Below, piece by piece: positions 52,533-61,987 of a stretch of DNA of 64,000 bases. The notes under the pieces were generated by a model. It was not told where the DNA came from. It saw only the letters and a program-made list of their open reading frames with translations, and ran no database searches. How positions within the stretch are numbered: the first letter of the stretch is position 1; each line of letters opens with the position of its first letter. The DNA is from Clostridia bacterium (GTDB lineage: Bacteria; Bacillota; Clostridia; Lachnospirales; Lachnospiraceae), in NCBI GenBank assembly GCA_910574835.1, contig CAJTDE010000001.1:372001-436000 (forward strand), given 5' to 3'. The translations under genes and the position numbers were made by a program.

Positions 52533-53381
52533 TTATACTGCCACAGGAATATTTTTCACCTGCGGGCCTGTCACATAGTCCTCCACCAGAAGATCCGCCG
52601 TGGTAAAGGCATAAAAGTCCGTCACCTCGGGATTCAAAGATACCTTCGGCGCTTCATACACGGGCCGCTCAATCAGCTCTTTCACAATCTCCACATGCCT
52701 GTCATAAATATGGGCATCCGCTATCACATGGACCAGTTCTCCCGGAATCATACCGCAGGACTGAGCCACCATCATAAGGAGGATGGCATACTGGCACACA
52801 TTCCAGTTGTTGGCTGTAAGCACATCCTGGGAACGCTGATTCAGGACCATATTCAGGGTCAGCTTCTCCTCCCCCGGCTTCTTCGTCACATTGTAGGTAG
52901 CGCTGTAGGCGCAGGGATACAGGTTCATTTCACTGAGGTCCGCAAACACATAGGTATTTGTCATAATCCTGCGGCTGTAGGGATTGTTCTTCAAGTCATA
53001 GAGCACACGATCCATCTGATCCATCATGCCTTCCTTATATCGGCTCTTCACACCGATCTGGTAGCCGTAAGCTTTTCCGATGGTTCCCTGTTCGTCCGCC
53101 CATTCATCCCAGATACTGCTGTTCAGATCGTGAATGTTGTTGGACTTCTTCTGATAAATCCAGAGAATTTCGTCCATACAGCTTTTCAAAGCTGTTTTCC
53201 GCAGCGTCAAAGCCGGGAACTCCTTTGCCAGGTCATAGCGGTTCACCGCGCCGAAGCGCTTGATGGTGTATGCGTAAGAGCCGTCCTCCCACTTGGGACG
53301 CACTTTTTCTCCCTCCGTGCTTGTACCATTTTCTATAATGTCACGGCACATATTGATAAATAATGTGTCTGCGTAGCTCAT
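52533..53381 (-). CDS. thyA: Thymidylate synthase
   Basis: The protein has 282 residues from the ATG at 53381, which matches the usual MSYADTLFINMCRDII start and has GAGAGG upstream. The catalytic Cys is in NLYPCAYSATYNV (the Ala after Cys is normal for this clostridial branch), and RSQDVLTANNWNVCQYA and HIYDRH carry substrate contacts. It converts dUMP to dTMP with methylene-tetrahydrofolate and is paired with dihydrofolate reductase. Confidence 0.94.
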   Translation of the reverse strand: MSYADTLFINMCRDIIENGTSTEGEKVRPKWEDGSYAYTIKRFGAVNRYDLAKEFPALTLRKTALKSCMDEILWIYQKKSNNIHDLNSSIWDEWADEQGTIGKAYGYQIGVKSRYKEGMMDQMDRVLYDLKNNPYSRRIMTNTYVFADLSEMNLYPCAYSATYNVTKKPGEEKLTLNMVLNQRSQDVLTANNWNVCQYAILLMMVAQSCGMIPGELVHVIADAHIYDRHVEIVKELIERPVYEAPKVSLNPEVTDFYAFTTADLLVEDYVTGPQVKNIPVAV

Positions 53382-53514
53382 TCCTGCCTCTCTTTCCATT
53401 TTCCGGTATTCCCGGATATGCAAACAGAGGAAGCCGCAAAATAAATTCTCCGGTTTTGCAGCATCCCCCGTTTTTTCGTCCGTATTTGCCTCTTGATTCG
53501 TCTCTTTCCTTAAA

Positions 53515-53680
53515 CTAGTAGTCCGTATCGGAAATCCTTGTGCATATTTCTGAGGATATTTTTCCGAGAGTGCAGGTCAAAAAACGCAGACGTAGTGGTG
53601 CTACGGCGAGGCTTTTTGACCTGTGCTATCGGAGAAATAGACCGGAAATATGCACAAGGATTTCCGGTACGGACTACTAG
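53515..53680. mobile_element. 166-bp palindromic element with 36-bp inverted arms
   Basis: Arms 53515-53550 and 53645-53680 match at 35 of 36 positions (CTAGTAGTCCGTA... at the ends). An inner dyad AGGTCAAAAA / TTTTTGACCT and a central CGTAG / CTACG complete a large hairpin. No protein is encoded. It separates thyA from the ferredoxin gene. The rest of the 325-bp gap shows nothing else. Confidence 0.8.
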
Positions 53681-53706
53681 CTAATGAGACCCTCTTCTAT
53701 CCGGGC

Positions 53707-54090
53707 TTAACCCTCCACAACCTCCAGTACATCCATAGGACAGGCTTTTGCACAGATTCCGCAGGCAATACACTTAGATGCGGCGGGAGAAGTCTCCGCC
53801 TTTACCATCAGCCCGAAGGGACAGGCCTCCACGCACTTGCCGCAGCCGGTACACAGCTTTTTATTTACCATGTACACACCCTTGGCGTTCTGTGTGATGG
53901 CTCCTGCTTCACAAGCCTCGGCGCACTTGCCGCACTGGGGACAGGCCATAGGGCGCACGCTCTTCTTCTCCACAATCTGAATACATGCCTTGTCCGGATC
54001 AAACTCTTTATAGAATGCCTCGGAGCATGCCCGAACACACTCCAGGCAGGCCATACAGGTAGATCCCTTTTTCATCATCAGTTTCTTCAT
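53707..54090 (-). CDS. Polyferredoxin with four [4Fe-4S] motifs
   Basis: The protein has 127 residues. Four Cys-rich motifs are visible: CMACLECVRAC, CPQCGKCAEAC, CTGCGKCVEACPFG and CIACGICAKACP, enough for about four [4Fe-4S] clusters. This resembles CooF/HycB-type electron-transfer subunits of anaerobes. No obvious partner oxidoreductase lies beside it. The start is ATG with GGAGG upstream. Confidence 0.9.
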   Translation of the reverse strand: MKKLMMKKGSTCMACLECVRACSEAFYKEFDPDKACIQIVEKKSVRPMACPQCGKCAEACEAGAITQNAKGVYMVNKKLCTGCGKCVEACPFGLMVKAETSPAASKCIACGICAKACPMDVLEVVEG

Positions 54091-54176
54091 CTTTGCTTCC
54101 TCCGTTGCTTATATGTACTTTCTTCTGATGCTTCTAAGTGTAACATCAATAGTACAATTTAACAACAAAAATTTTC

Positions 54177-55013
54177 TCATTTCCATTTTTCTATCATGGC
54201 ATCCGGGTCCGGCCCCACCCGCAGCTCCCGATCTAAGGCATCTATTTGCTCCATATCCTCAGCCGTAAGCTCAAAATCAAAAACATCTATATTCTGCTCA
54301 ATGCGCGCCTTATGTATTGACTTCGGAATCACGATTACATTCCTTTGTATGTTCCATCGAATGATAATCTGCGCCGGACTTCTGTGATACTTTTTCCCTA
54401 ACTCTTGGATCGTCAAATCCTCTAAAAGATTTCCCCCTGTTCCTCCGAGCGGACTCCATGCCTCACAGGCAATCTGCCGTTCCCGGCAATATGATGTCAA
54501 AGGCTTTTGAACCAGATACGGATGGTTTTCTATCTGATTGATCATAGGGCTTATCTCTGCCTGCGCGAGCAATGCCTCCAAATGAGGTATCTTACAATTG
54601 CACACGCCGATCACCCTGACGCGGCCTTCCCTGTAGAGCTGTTCCATCTGTTTCCATGCTCCGATATAGCCCGCAACAGGCCAATGGAGCAAATAAGAAT
54701 CCAGATAATCTGTCTGCAGGCGTTCCAGGCTTTCCTCAAAGGCTTCCCGGACCCTTCCCTCTCGAATATCTGTGTTCCACACCTTAGAACAGAGAAAAAT
54801 ATCCTCTCGATTCACCTTACTTAATCGTATGCCCTCTCCTACGCTTTCTTCATTTCCATAAATCATGGCCGTATCAATGCTGCGGTAGCCCGCCTCCAAT
54901 GCCCATTTGACCGCATTGATCGTGTCCTCCCCCTGGGGACTCTTAAACACGCCCAATCCGATGATTGGTATCTCGATTCCATTTTTCAGCTTTACTGTTC
55001 TGTCTGTTTTCAT
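54177..55013 (-). CDS. Aldo/keto reductase
   Basis: The protein has 278 residues with a TIM barrel and NADPH specificity expected. The catalytic tetrad is visible: Asp and Tyr in YRSIDTAMIYGNE, Lys in FLCSKVW and His in DSYLLHWP. NQIENHPYL and VIPKSIHKARIEQNIDVFDF are classic AKR5-like motifs. It is at the end of the sulfatase/ABC gene set on the same strand; the substrate is not known. Confidence 0.93.
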   Translation of the reverse strand: MKTDRTVKLKNGIEIPIIGLGVFKSPQGEDTINAVKWALEAGYRSIDTAMIYGNEESVGEGIRLSKVNREDIFLCSKVWNTDIREGRVREAFEESLERLQTDYLDSYLLHWPVAGYIGAWKQMEQLYREGRVRVIGVCNCKIPHLEALLAQAEISPMINQIENHPYLVQKPLTSYCRERQIACEAWSPLGGTGGNLLEDLTIQELGKKYHRSPAQIIIRWNIQRNVIVIPKSIHKARIEQNIDVFDFELTAEDMEQIDALDRELRVGPDPDAMIEKWK

Positions 55014-55044
55014 AACATTACCTCTTTATCACTTGACGCTCTTT

Positions 55045-56562
55045 TCAATAATCTCTGGGCTTACTCGTTCCTCTGCTGAAATGCTTCTCCAAAATGCAGG
55101 CGCTGTCGCCTTCATAAAAAATATCCCCCTCTGCCTCAACCCATGCGTGAAGCTTTTTATCCAATTCATCCGCCAAAGCTTTGTGCTTTTCGGAAAAAAT
55201 CAGATTCTTTGTCTCATAAGGGTCCAGCGCCAAGTCGTACAGCTCTGATAGATCTTCCTTATTCACCGTATATTTATAACGCTGTGTTACCAATGATTTC
55301 GCCACATTCCGGTGAAGGTGCCCATAGGTTTCACTGACAAAAAACTCTCTGCCGTGCTGAAAGCCATCACGCTCCTGCGCCAGAAGATCAAGACCGTCCG
55401 GCTTATAATCAAATTGCAGTCCTGCCGCGGCCAGCATCGTTACAGGCGCGTCCAGATTGCTTACCAGAGCATCCGTAACCTGTCCCGGCTTCACTACCCC
55501 CGGATAACACATGGCCATAGGAATCCGCATAACCTCCTCTGCCATATAGCTTGCCTTGTCAAACTTCCCTCCCTGACAGGCAACCGCATCTCCATGATCC
55601 GCCGTCCAAATAATCAGGGTATTTTCATCAAGCCCCAATTCCTTTAACTTCCTGAGCACAATCCCCGCCGCGTCGTCCACCATAGTAGAATGGGCATAGC
55701 AGCGCGATAACAGTAGCTGCCACTTTTCCCAGGGTATGGGATTGGGGTAAATCAGGTTCTCGTGCTCGTCGGAGATCCCCAGATTATGCTCCTTACGGTA
55801 GCAGGAAGGCTTGTCAAGCTGGGGAGAATCAAAGGTAGGATACATGGGTATCTCCTCCGGCGGATACATGTCCGCGTATTCCTGCGTTACAAAATACGGA
55901 TCATGCGGTCCCCAGAAGTCCAGGCGCAGAGAAAACGGCTCCTCGGAATCCGATTCCTTAATCTGTTCAAGCCGGCGGCATACCATATCCGCCAGGAAAA
56001 ATGCTTCATGAGTCTCTTTCGGCGTCAACAGGATTCCGGAAGCCTGCTCATTGGACCACTCTTTATCCTGAATATATCTGGCGCCGGGAATCAGATCCAA
56101 GCGCCAGGGGTCAAACGTACACTCAATTTCAACCACAGGCTCCGGCAGATTTTTTTCCTTTAAGTAATTTTTATATTCCTGGGTCAAGTACGGATTTCCA
56201 TAGGAGGGATAGCAGTAGCCTTCACAGCCGTGATCCAAAGCCGTTCCCATTCCCGCGTGCCATTTTCCAAAATAATAATTGCGATATCCGTGATCGCTTA
56301 AAATCTGCAGGTAAGTCCGCTCCGTAAACGGTACATTCACATCATTCAGCACCTCTCCGTGGTGATGTGAATATAAACCTGTCAAAATGCTTCTCCTGGA
56401 GGGACCGCACAGAGGGTTTGCGGAATATGCTCTGGTAAATTCCACTCCGTCCCCGGCAAATTCTTCGTAATGCTTCCGCCGGATCTTGGGTCCGAGATCC
56501 CATCCATGACGATAATAAATCTGATGATCTACCATTATGTATAAAAGATTTGGTCTTTTCAT
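55045..56562 (-). CDS. Cys-type sulfatase
   Basis: The protein has 505 residues of the alkaline phosphatase superfamily. The start MKRPNLLYIMVDHQ holds the metal-binding Asp, and the formylglycine motif C-G-P-S-R is in NPLCGPSRRSILTGLY (Cys about 52). Other metal/substrate residues lie in TADHGDAVACQGGKFDKASYMAEEVMRIP. It has no signal peptide, so it acts in the cytoplasm. Cys-type sulfatases need an anaerobic maturase (anSME), which is not in the window. With the adjacent sulfonate-type transporter it suggests uptake and desulfation of a small sulfate ester. Confidence 0.92.
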   Translation of the reverse strand: MKRPNLLYIMVDHQIYYRHGWDLGPKIRRKHYEEFAGDGVEFTRAYSANPLCGPSRRSILTGLYSHHHGEVLNDVNVPFTERTYLQILSDHGYRNYYFGKWHAGMGTALDHGCEGYCYPSYGNPYLTQEYKNYLKEKNLPEPVVEIECTFDPWRLDLIPGARYIQDKEWSNEQASGILLTPKETHEAFFLADMVCRRLEQIKESDSEEPFSLRLDFWGPHDPYFVTQEYADMYPPEEIPMYPTFDSPQLDKPSCYRKEHNLGISDEHENLIYPNPIPWEKWQLLLSRCYAHSTMVDDAAGIVLRKLKELGLDENTLIIWTADHGDAVACQGGKFDKASYMAEEVMRIPMAMCYPGVVKPGQVTDALVSNLDAPVTMLAAAGLQFDYKPDGLDLLAQERDGFQHGREFFVSETYGHLHRNVAKSLVTQRYKYTVNKEDLSELYDLALDPYETKNLIFSEKHKALADELDKKLHAWVEAEGDIFYEGDSACILEKHFSRGTSKPRDY

Positions 56563-56574
56563 ATAAGTTCTCCT

Positions 56575-57318
56575 TTACCACCATCGAATCTGATCTGTAA
56601 TGTAATTGCGGATACGGACAAATTCCGGGTCTTCCACATTGCGCGGGTGGGGTAAAGGAATTATGATTTCCTCCTTTACTTTTGCAGGCTTGTTAGTCAA
56701 AATCAATACGCGCTCCGCCAGATATACTGCTTCCTCGATATTATGCGTGATAAATACGACTGTTTTCTGACATTCCTTCCAAATGCGGATTACCTCATCC
56801 TCCAGATAAAAGCGGGTCTTAATATCCATCTGCCCATATGGCTCATCCATCAGCAGAAGATCCGGATTCATAGCAAAAGCCCGCCCAATCACAATCTTTT
56901 GTTCCGTACTTGTCGATAATTCCTTTGGATAGGAACGGCGATATTTCCCCAATCCCATCAACTCCATCATGTGCTCTGTCTGCTCTTTGATATATGCCTT
57001 ATCCTTATGCTTGGCACGCAGGCCGTAAGCCATATTTTCTTCCACCGTCAGCCAGGGAAATGCCGACGGCTCCTGAAAAATAAAGGAAAGATTATGCTTC
57101 TTAGGACCGGCCTCTTCTCCGTCTATCAAAACCGCGCCTTTTGTGGGCTTTAACAAGCTGGAAAGCATATTTAAAAAAGTAGTCTTTCCGCAGCCGGTAG
57201 GCCCCACCACACAGACAAATTCGCCATCGTATATCTGAAAACTGCAATCTTCAATTACCTTCAAATCCCCAAAGCTTTTGCACAGCTTTTCTACCTTTAC
57301 TTTTACCCTTCTTTCCAT
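56575..57318 (-). CDS. ABC transporter ATPase (SsuB/TauB type) with altered signature motif
   Basis: The protein has 247 residues. Walker A is GPTGCGKTT and Walker B is LLLMDEPYGQMD, but the LSGGQ signature is replaced by LSTSTEQKI. It pairs with the ATPase at 57331, whose signature is normal, so the pair probably makes one intact and one weak catalytic site. Family wording is that of nitrate/sulfonate/taurine importers. Confidence 0.9.
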   Translation of the reverse strand: MERRVKVKVEKLCKSFGDLKVIEDCSFQIYDGEFVCVVGPTGCGKTTFLNMLSSLLKPTKGAVLIDGEEAGPKKHNLSFIFQEPSAFPWLTVEENMAYGLRAKHKDKAYIKEQTEHMMELMGLGKYRRSYPKELSTSTEQKIVIGRAFAMNPDLLLMDEPYGQMDIKTRFYLEDEVIRIWKECQKTVVFITHNIEEAVYLAERVLILTNKPAKVKEEIIIPLPHPRNVEDPEFVRIRNYITDQIRWW

Positions 57319-57330
57319 CGCGTCCTCCCT

Positions 57331-58095
57331 TTACTGAATCACCAAATCCATATGCCGGTTAATCTCTCCCCGTATTTGCAGGAATTTTTCATCTGTATAG
57401 TTTCGTGGCCGCGGTAAATCCTTTAAATCATAAATCCTGCGCACCGACATAGGCGCGGCGGTAAAGAGTATGATACGATCTCCCAAATACACGGCTTCTT
57501 CAATATTGTTTGTCACAAAAATCACCGTCTTTTTATTTTGGTTCCATATCTTCAAAATCTCATCCTGCATGGAATAGCGCGTCTGGGCGTCCAATTTTCC
57601 AAAAGGCTCATCCATCAGCAGAATGTCACTGTCGCTGGCATAAGCTCTTGCAATTCCGACTCTCTGCTTCATTCCCCCGGAAAGCTGATGCGGATAATAT
57701 TTCTCAAAGCCATGCAGCCCTACCAAATCAATAAACTCCTGTCCGTGGGCATAGCGATCTTTTTTTGACATTCCGCGGAATTTTTCCGGCAGTGCAACAT
57801 TATCACGTACCGTAAGCCAGGGCAGAACTCCCAATTCCTGAAAGACCATTCCTACCTCCGGATGGATTCCTCCGCACAATTCTCCATTTATGTAAACTTC
57901 TCCGGAGGTAGCTTCCATAAGCCCGGCAACAATATTCAGCAATACGGATTTGCCGCACTCTCCCGGTCCAAGCAATACCAAGAACTCATTCTCCTTGACA
58001 GAAAGGCTTACCTCCTCTATGGCTGCCTCACAGGAATCCCCGTTTAAAAATACCTTGGATATCTTGTGCAGCTCTACTTTATTTCTATTTTCCAT
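57331..58095 (-). CDS. ABC transporter ATPase (SsuB/TauB type)
   Basis: The protein has 254 residues from the ATG at 58095 (GGAAG upstream; a GTG two codons earlier is possible). Walker A is GPGECGKSV, the signature QLSGGMKQRVGIARAY is canonical, and Walker B is ILLMDEPFGKLD. It overlaps the permease gene at 58074 by about 20 bp. It energises uptake together with the variant ATPase downstream. Confidence 0.92.
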   Translation of the reverse strand: MENRNKVELHKISKVFLNGDSCEAAIEEVSLSVKENEFLVLLGPGECGKSVLLNIVAGLMEATSGEVYINGELCGGIHPEVGMVFQELGVLPWLTVRDNVALPEKFRGMSKKDRYAHGQEFIDLVGLHGFEKYYPHQLSGGMKQRVGIARAYASDSDILLMDEPFGKLDAQTRYSMQDEILKIWNQNKKTVIFVTNNIEEAVYLGDRIILFTAAPMSVRRIYDLKDLPRPRNYTDEKFLQIRGEINRHMDLVIQ

Positions 58096-58862
58096 GAGCA
58101 CAGCTTCCTTTCTGCAAATGTTAATAAAACAGATAAAAATGCTCCTACAAGGCCAATAATCAGCATAGCGAATATTACAAGGGCAAGGTCCGCCACATTG
58201 GAGCCGCGAATAATCATAAATCCGAGTCCCGTATCCGCCGATATCATCTCTGCCGCCAGCACCACAATCCAGCCTGTCCCTACGGCCGTCTTGATGCCTG
58301 CCATAATCGCACTGAGGGCGGAGGGCATTACAATATCCTTCACAATCTGCAGCTGGGAGGCGCCAAACACGCGGGCCACGTCAATATTGAGCTGAGGTAT
58401 CATTTTAACCCCTGCATATGTATTTACGAGCACCGGCATCAATGTTCCCAGATAAATCAGAGCAATCTTTGAGGATTCCCCAATCCCAAACCACAGCGTC
58501 ATCAGCGGTATCCATGCCAGAGCCGGGATAGGACGAATCAAATCAAATAAAGGCTTCAGCAGGGAATTAGCCGTCTTGCTCCACCCCATAAGCAGTCCAA
58601 GCGGTATCCCCGTCAGGCAGGCAAAGACCAGACCGTTCAGCACTCTCTTCATGCTGGCCCAGATATGGCCGCCAAGAGAAACATGATTGATCGGCTTTTC
58701 AAATAAACGCACTGCTCTGTCATAGACCTCTCCGGGCGAAGGGATAATATGTCCCTCCCCGGAGGAAACCAGTATCCATAAGCCTGCGAACAGAACTATG
58801 GAAAGGATCGGAAGGATATTAAGTAGGATCTGATACCGCGTAATCTGTAACCTCTGTTTCAT
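58074..58862 (-). CDS. ABC transporter permease (SsuC/TauC type)
   Basis: The protein has 262 residues from the ATG at 58862, overlapping the preceding stop (ATGA). It has six membrane helices and the EAA-like loop NIDVARVFGASQLQIVKDIVMPSALSAIMAGIKTAVG. GLGFMIIRGS near the C-terminus is usual. It forms a heterodimeric channel with the permease at 58859. Confidence 0.93.
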   Translation of the reverse strand: MKQRLQITRYQILLNILPILSIVLFAGLWILVSSGEGHIIPSPGEVYDRAVRLFEKPINHVSLGGHIWASMKRVLNGLVFACLTGIPLGLLMGWSKTANSLLKPLFDLIRPIPALAWIPLMTLWFGIGESSKIALIYLGTLMPVLVNTYAGVKMIPQLNIDVARVFGASQLQIVKDIVMPSALSAIMAGIKTAVGTGWIVVLAAEMISADTGLGFMIIRGSNVADLALVIFAMLIIGLVGAFLSVLLTFAERKLCSWKIEIK

Positions 58863-59692
58863 TTTTCTTTTATCCTCCACTTCAGCACATAACCCTCAAT
58901 AAGCTCCAAGGCTGCTGTCAGGGCAAGTCCGATCAGCCCGATTACCAGCATGCCTGCAATAATAATATCAATGCGCCCATAGCTTCTTCCCATGAAAATC
59001 ATATAACCGAGTCCGCTGTTGGACGCCAGCATTTCAGCCGCTACCAGGGTTCCCCATCCGTTCCCCAGCGCGATCACCATCCCTGCGAAGGCAAGAGGCA
59101 TTGCCGAGGGTATTCCCACTGTCCGGAAAATACGCCAGTTCGAATAGCCGCATGTTTTCGCAAAATTAATATATACTTGGTTCGTTTCCCTTATCCCGGT
59201 ATAGGAATTGATCACAATGGGCACAAACGTTGTAAAAAATATTATAAATGACTTTGCTGCCGTTCCAATACCGAGAATCACGATTACAATGGGAATCCAT
59301 GCAATCGGCGGCAGGGGGCGGATGATTTCAAAAATCGGCCGGATAAACTTGTCCAGCGGCCGATACCACCCCATGAGAAGCCCCAACGGAAGCCCGATTA
59401 CCAGAGCCAGTCCGAAACCAATGAGCACCAGTCGAAAGCTGCTCAGAATATTTTGCAGCAATGTATTGCCGTCCGGCCTTGTATCCCCCGCCTTTATCCA
59501 TATGGCCTGAATCACCTTAATAGGTGAAACCAGTACATTTTCCCCAACTATATGAAGGGTGCACAGCATCTGCCATACGGTCAAAAATATGAAAATACTT
59601 ATGATCCCCAGAAGCAGCGCCTTCTGCCTCTCACGTCTCCTCTCAAAGCGCAGCTTTCCGGCAGCTGCCTCAAGTTTATTCCTCTCTTCCAT
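58859..59692 (-). CDS. ABC transporter permease (SsuC/TauC type)
   Basis: The protein has 277 residues with a basic N-terminus and six membrane helices. The cytoplasmic loop is YINFAKTCGYSNWRIFRTVGIPSAMPLAFAGMVIALG, and ASNSGLGYMIFMGRSY follows. Paralogous to the next permease, it belongs to the two-permease, two-ATPase form of this importer class. Confidence 0.93.
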   Translation of the reverse strand: MEERNKLEAAAGKLRFERRRERQKALLLGIISIFIFLTVWQMLCTLHIVGENVLVSPIKVIQAIWIKAGDTRPDGNTLLQNILSSFRLVLIGFGLALVIGLPLGLLMGWYRPLDKFIRPIFEIIRPLPPIAWIPIVIVILGIGTAAKSFIIFFTTFVPIVINSYTGIRETNQVYINFAKTCGYSNWRIFRTVGIPSAMPLAFAGMVIALGNGWGTLVAAEMLASNSGLGYMIFMGRSYGRIDIIIAGMLVIGLIGLALTAALELIEGYVLKWRIKEK

Positions 59693-59710
59693 AAGGATTC
59701 CTTTCTCACT

Positions 59711-60805
59711 CTACGGATTAAGCCCCTCCATAAAGGAGCCGTCATAATTCTCATCCAGCATTAAGGCATCTGCATCCTCCTGTGTATAATTCCCCATAGA
59801 TACATAGGTTTCCATGCATTTCATCAAAGCCTCCTGTAAGACGGTCCTTTCCCCCTCTTCTGCTTTTTTGAAATAGCCTGTCTGCTCCTTTGGACTTGGG
59901 ATCTTTATAATCTGCGCATCGACAAATTTAAGTGCGTTTGCTTCGTCTGTGGCTACGCCGTTTTCTTCACAAAATTCCACAAAAAGCTCTGCTGCCTCTT
60001 CCGGATAATCCTTGATCCATTGAACTCCCTTCATATAAGCCCGAACCCATTTTTCCACTGTCTCCGGGTCCTCCTCTATCATTTTGTCACTGGCAACAAT
60101 GACAGAAGGCATATAGATCTCCTGAGAAACCCCTGTGGTAACCGGAACCCAGCCTGCATCCTCCGCATTAAAGTAAAAGGAGGAATTGGCCTGTACCAAA
60201 TCTCCGCTTCCTGCCTGAAATGCGGTAAAAGCCGGGGAAGAGTCCATATTGGTTCTTACCACATCGTCCGCCGCCAGGCCGAGACACTCCAGGGTAGCCG
60301 TAAGCATAATATCTGTGATGGTTCCCTGCGTGTAAAGGATCTCCAGATCCTTCCAGTTTTCAGCCGTGCCGTAACAGCCTGTCTCTTCCTGATAGCCGGC
60401 ATTCACAATATCGCTGTCCGGGCGCGCCCACAATCCCATTACCGTGCCGTCGTCAATGGTAACGCCGATGATCTTCAGAGAACTTTTTGCTACCCCCAAT
60501 ACAATGCCGCCGAAGCCTGTGGTTCCAATATCCCAGGCTCCCGCCTCATATGCCTCCATTTGGGGCGGCGCTCCGATATACACCAAGGTCTCTACCTCCA
60601 GCCCCTCTTCCTCATAATACCCATTCTGCTCGGCCACATAAGCCGGAAGCCCGTGACCGGAAGGATGAACGCTGACTGTAATTTTTTCCTTTGCCGTCGT
60701 TTCCTCGGTCTGCTCTGTCGGAACATCCTTTCCGCCTCCGCAGCCTGCCGTAATTCCCAAGGACAGAGCCATTGCCATTGCTAACACCTTTTTCATTTTT
60801 TTCAT
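59711..60805 (-). CDS. Substrate-binding lipoprotein (NMT1/SsuA-like)
   Basis: The protein has 364 residues. The lipoprotein signal ends in LGITAGC. The body has VSVHPSGHGLPAYVAEQNGYYEEEGLEVE, typical of NMT1/SsuA/TauA binding proteins, and EAYEAGAWDIGTTGFGG. It is the first gene of the transporter-sulfatase operon; the LacI-type operator is at 60850-60865, about 45 bp upstream of its start. The ligand, perhaps a sulfonate or sulfate ester, is inferred from neighbours. Confidence 0.92.
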   Translation of the reverse strand: MKKMKKVLAMAMALSLGITAGCGGGKDVPTEQTEETTAKEKITVSVHPSGHGLPAYVAEQNGYYEEEGLEVETLVYIGAPPQMEAYEAGAWDIGTTGFGGIVLGVAKSSLKIIGVTIDDGTVMGLWARPDSDIVNAGYQEETGCYGTAENWKDLEILYTQGTITDIMLTATLECLGLAADDVVRTNMDSSPAFTAFQAGSGDLVQANSSFYFNAEDAGWVPVTTGVSQEIYMPSVIVASDKMIEEDPETVEKWVRAYMKGVQWIKDYPEEAAELFVEFCEENGVATDEANALKFVDAQIIKIPSPKEQTGYFKKAEEGERTVLQEALMKCMETYVSMGNYTQEDADALMLDENYDGSFMEGLNP

Positions 60806-60849
60806 GTTCTTCTCCTTTCATATTTCATTGGAAATGGTTGTATTGCATA

Positions 60850-60865
60850 AATGAAGCGTTTCATT
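60850..60865. promoter_or_regulatory. LacI-type operator in front of transporter-sulfatase operon
   Basis: AATGAAGCGTTTCATT is a dyad with a central CG, the classic LacI-family form. The identical 16 bases occur at 61988-62003. I see no clear -35/-10 pair between it and 60930. A TTGGCTT / AAGCCAA hairpin at about 60878-60898 lies between the operator and the lacI stop. Confidence 0.8.
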
Positions 60866-60930
60866 TTTTTGCCATTTTTTTTGGCTTATAAAAAAGCCAA
60901 AAAACAGATAATCTTATCCTTGCGGAAATG

Positions 60931-61971
60931 TCAGCATTTTTTGTCTACAATTGCAACTGTTTCCCCTTCTATGACGCACCCTTTGATAAAAACCTTTTTT
61001 TTCAGATTGCTCTCATCCTCTCCGTTTCTCCTTGCGGCGCGTATTTTTAAATAAAGCTCCGTGGCTGCCTCAATTACCTGATCAAATTTACGATCAAAAG
61101 TGGAGATACGCTTCGGCGTCATCCGGGAAGAATAAAAATCACCGAAACCCATGATGGATACATCCTCCGGCACCCGGACGCCATGTTTAATGCAGGCATT
61201 GTAGAATCCGACTGCAAAGCTGTCATCCCTGGGAAATACCATCTTCGGAAGCTTTCCCGCGCGAATCAGGCTTTCCGCCGCATCGTAGCCCACTGCGACA
61301 TCATCATTCTGTGTGGGATATTCGAAAAGCTGAAATCCCATTCCCCTTGCTTTGCACTCCGCCTCCATGCTATTGCGCCGATCCCGGTTGGGCGACAGCA
61401 TGGCTCCTTCAATAATATCCAAATATGTAATATTCCGATGGCCTCTGTTATACACAAAATCCACCATACATTTTGCAGCAAAAAAGTTATCCACGCCTAC
61501 ATAGGGAAGGTCGCATCCCTCCAGATAGCGGGCTAAAAAGATAATCGGCGTCTTTTCCGTCTTTGCCAGCATACGAAAATATGCTTCGTTGGCTAAGGAT
61601 TCAAAAAAGATAAATAAACCGTCCACCTTACTGCTGAGCATCGATTCGCAATTACGCTTTTCTCTCTCGCTGTCGTTGCGGGAAGTAGCCGTGATAATGC
61701 GGCAGTTATTCTTTTCCGCAAATGTCTCCATAGGCATCATAAATTTTGTCTCTGCCACATTTTCAATATCGCTTACAACGAGACCAATCAAATTCGTCCG
61801 GTCCGATGCAAGGCTGCGCGCCTGATAATCTACCCGATAGCCCAGATCTTCCATTGCCTTAAGAACCTTTTCCTTATTCTCAGGCTTTACGTTCCCTTTT
61901 CCCTGAACTACATTTGAAATTGTTCCCAAAGATAATCCGGTCAGCTTAACCAAGTCTTTATAGGATGCCAT
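60931..61971 (-). CDS. LacI-family transcriptional regulator
   Basis: The protein has 346 residues. The helix-turn-helix is at the N-terminus (SYKDLVKLTGLSLGTISNVVQGKGNVKPENKEKVLKAMEDLGY), followed by a periplasmic binding protein fold for the effector (NLIGLVVSDIENV..., DDSFAVGFYNACIKHGVRVPEDVSIMGFGD). The same operator stands before its own gene and before the transporter-sulfatase operon, so it probably represses both until an inducer is present. Confidence 0.94.
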   Translation of the reverse strand: MASYKDLVKLTGLSLGTISNVVQGKGNVKPENKEKVLKAMEDLGYRVDYQARSLASDRTNLIGLVVSDIENVAETKFMMPMETFAEKNNCRIITATSRNDSEREKRNCESMLSSKVDGLFIFFESLANEAYFRMLAKTEKTPIIFLARYLEGCDLPYVGVDNFFAAKCMVDFVYNRGHRNITYLDIIEGAMLSPNRDRRNSMEAECKARGMGFQLFEYPTQNDDVAVGYDAAESLIRAGKLPKMVFPRDDSFAVGFYNACIKHGVRVPEDVSIMGFGDFYSSRMTPKRISTFDRKFDQVIEAATELYLKIRAARRNGEDESNLKKKVFIKGCVIEGETVAIVDKKC

Positions 61972-61987
61972 GCTGCTTTTTCCCCTT

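Noticed and set aside
52533-53381. Missing His after the catalytic Cys of thymidylate synthase
   Set aside because: The PCAYS wording is usual for this clostridial branch of ThyA, so it is not evidence of inactivity.
60866-60930. Hairpin TTGGCTT / AAGCCAA as a lacI terminator
   Set aside because: The stem is short and followed by A and not T on the minus strand, so I do not call it a terminator, although it may help end the transcript.
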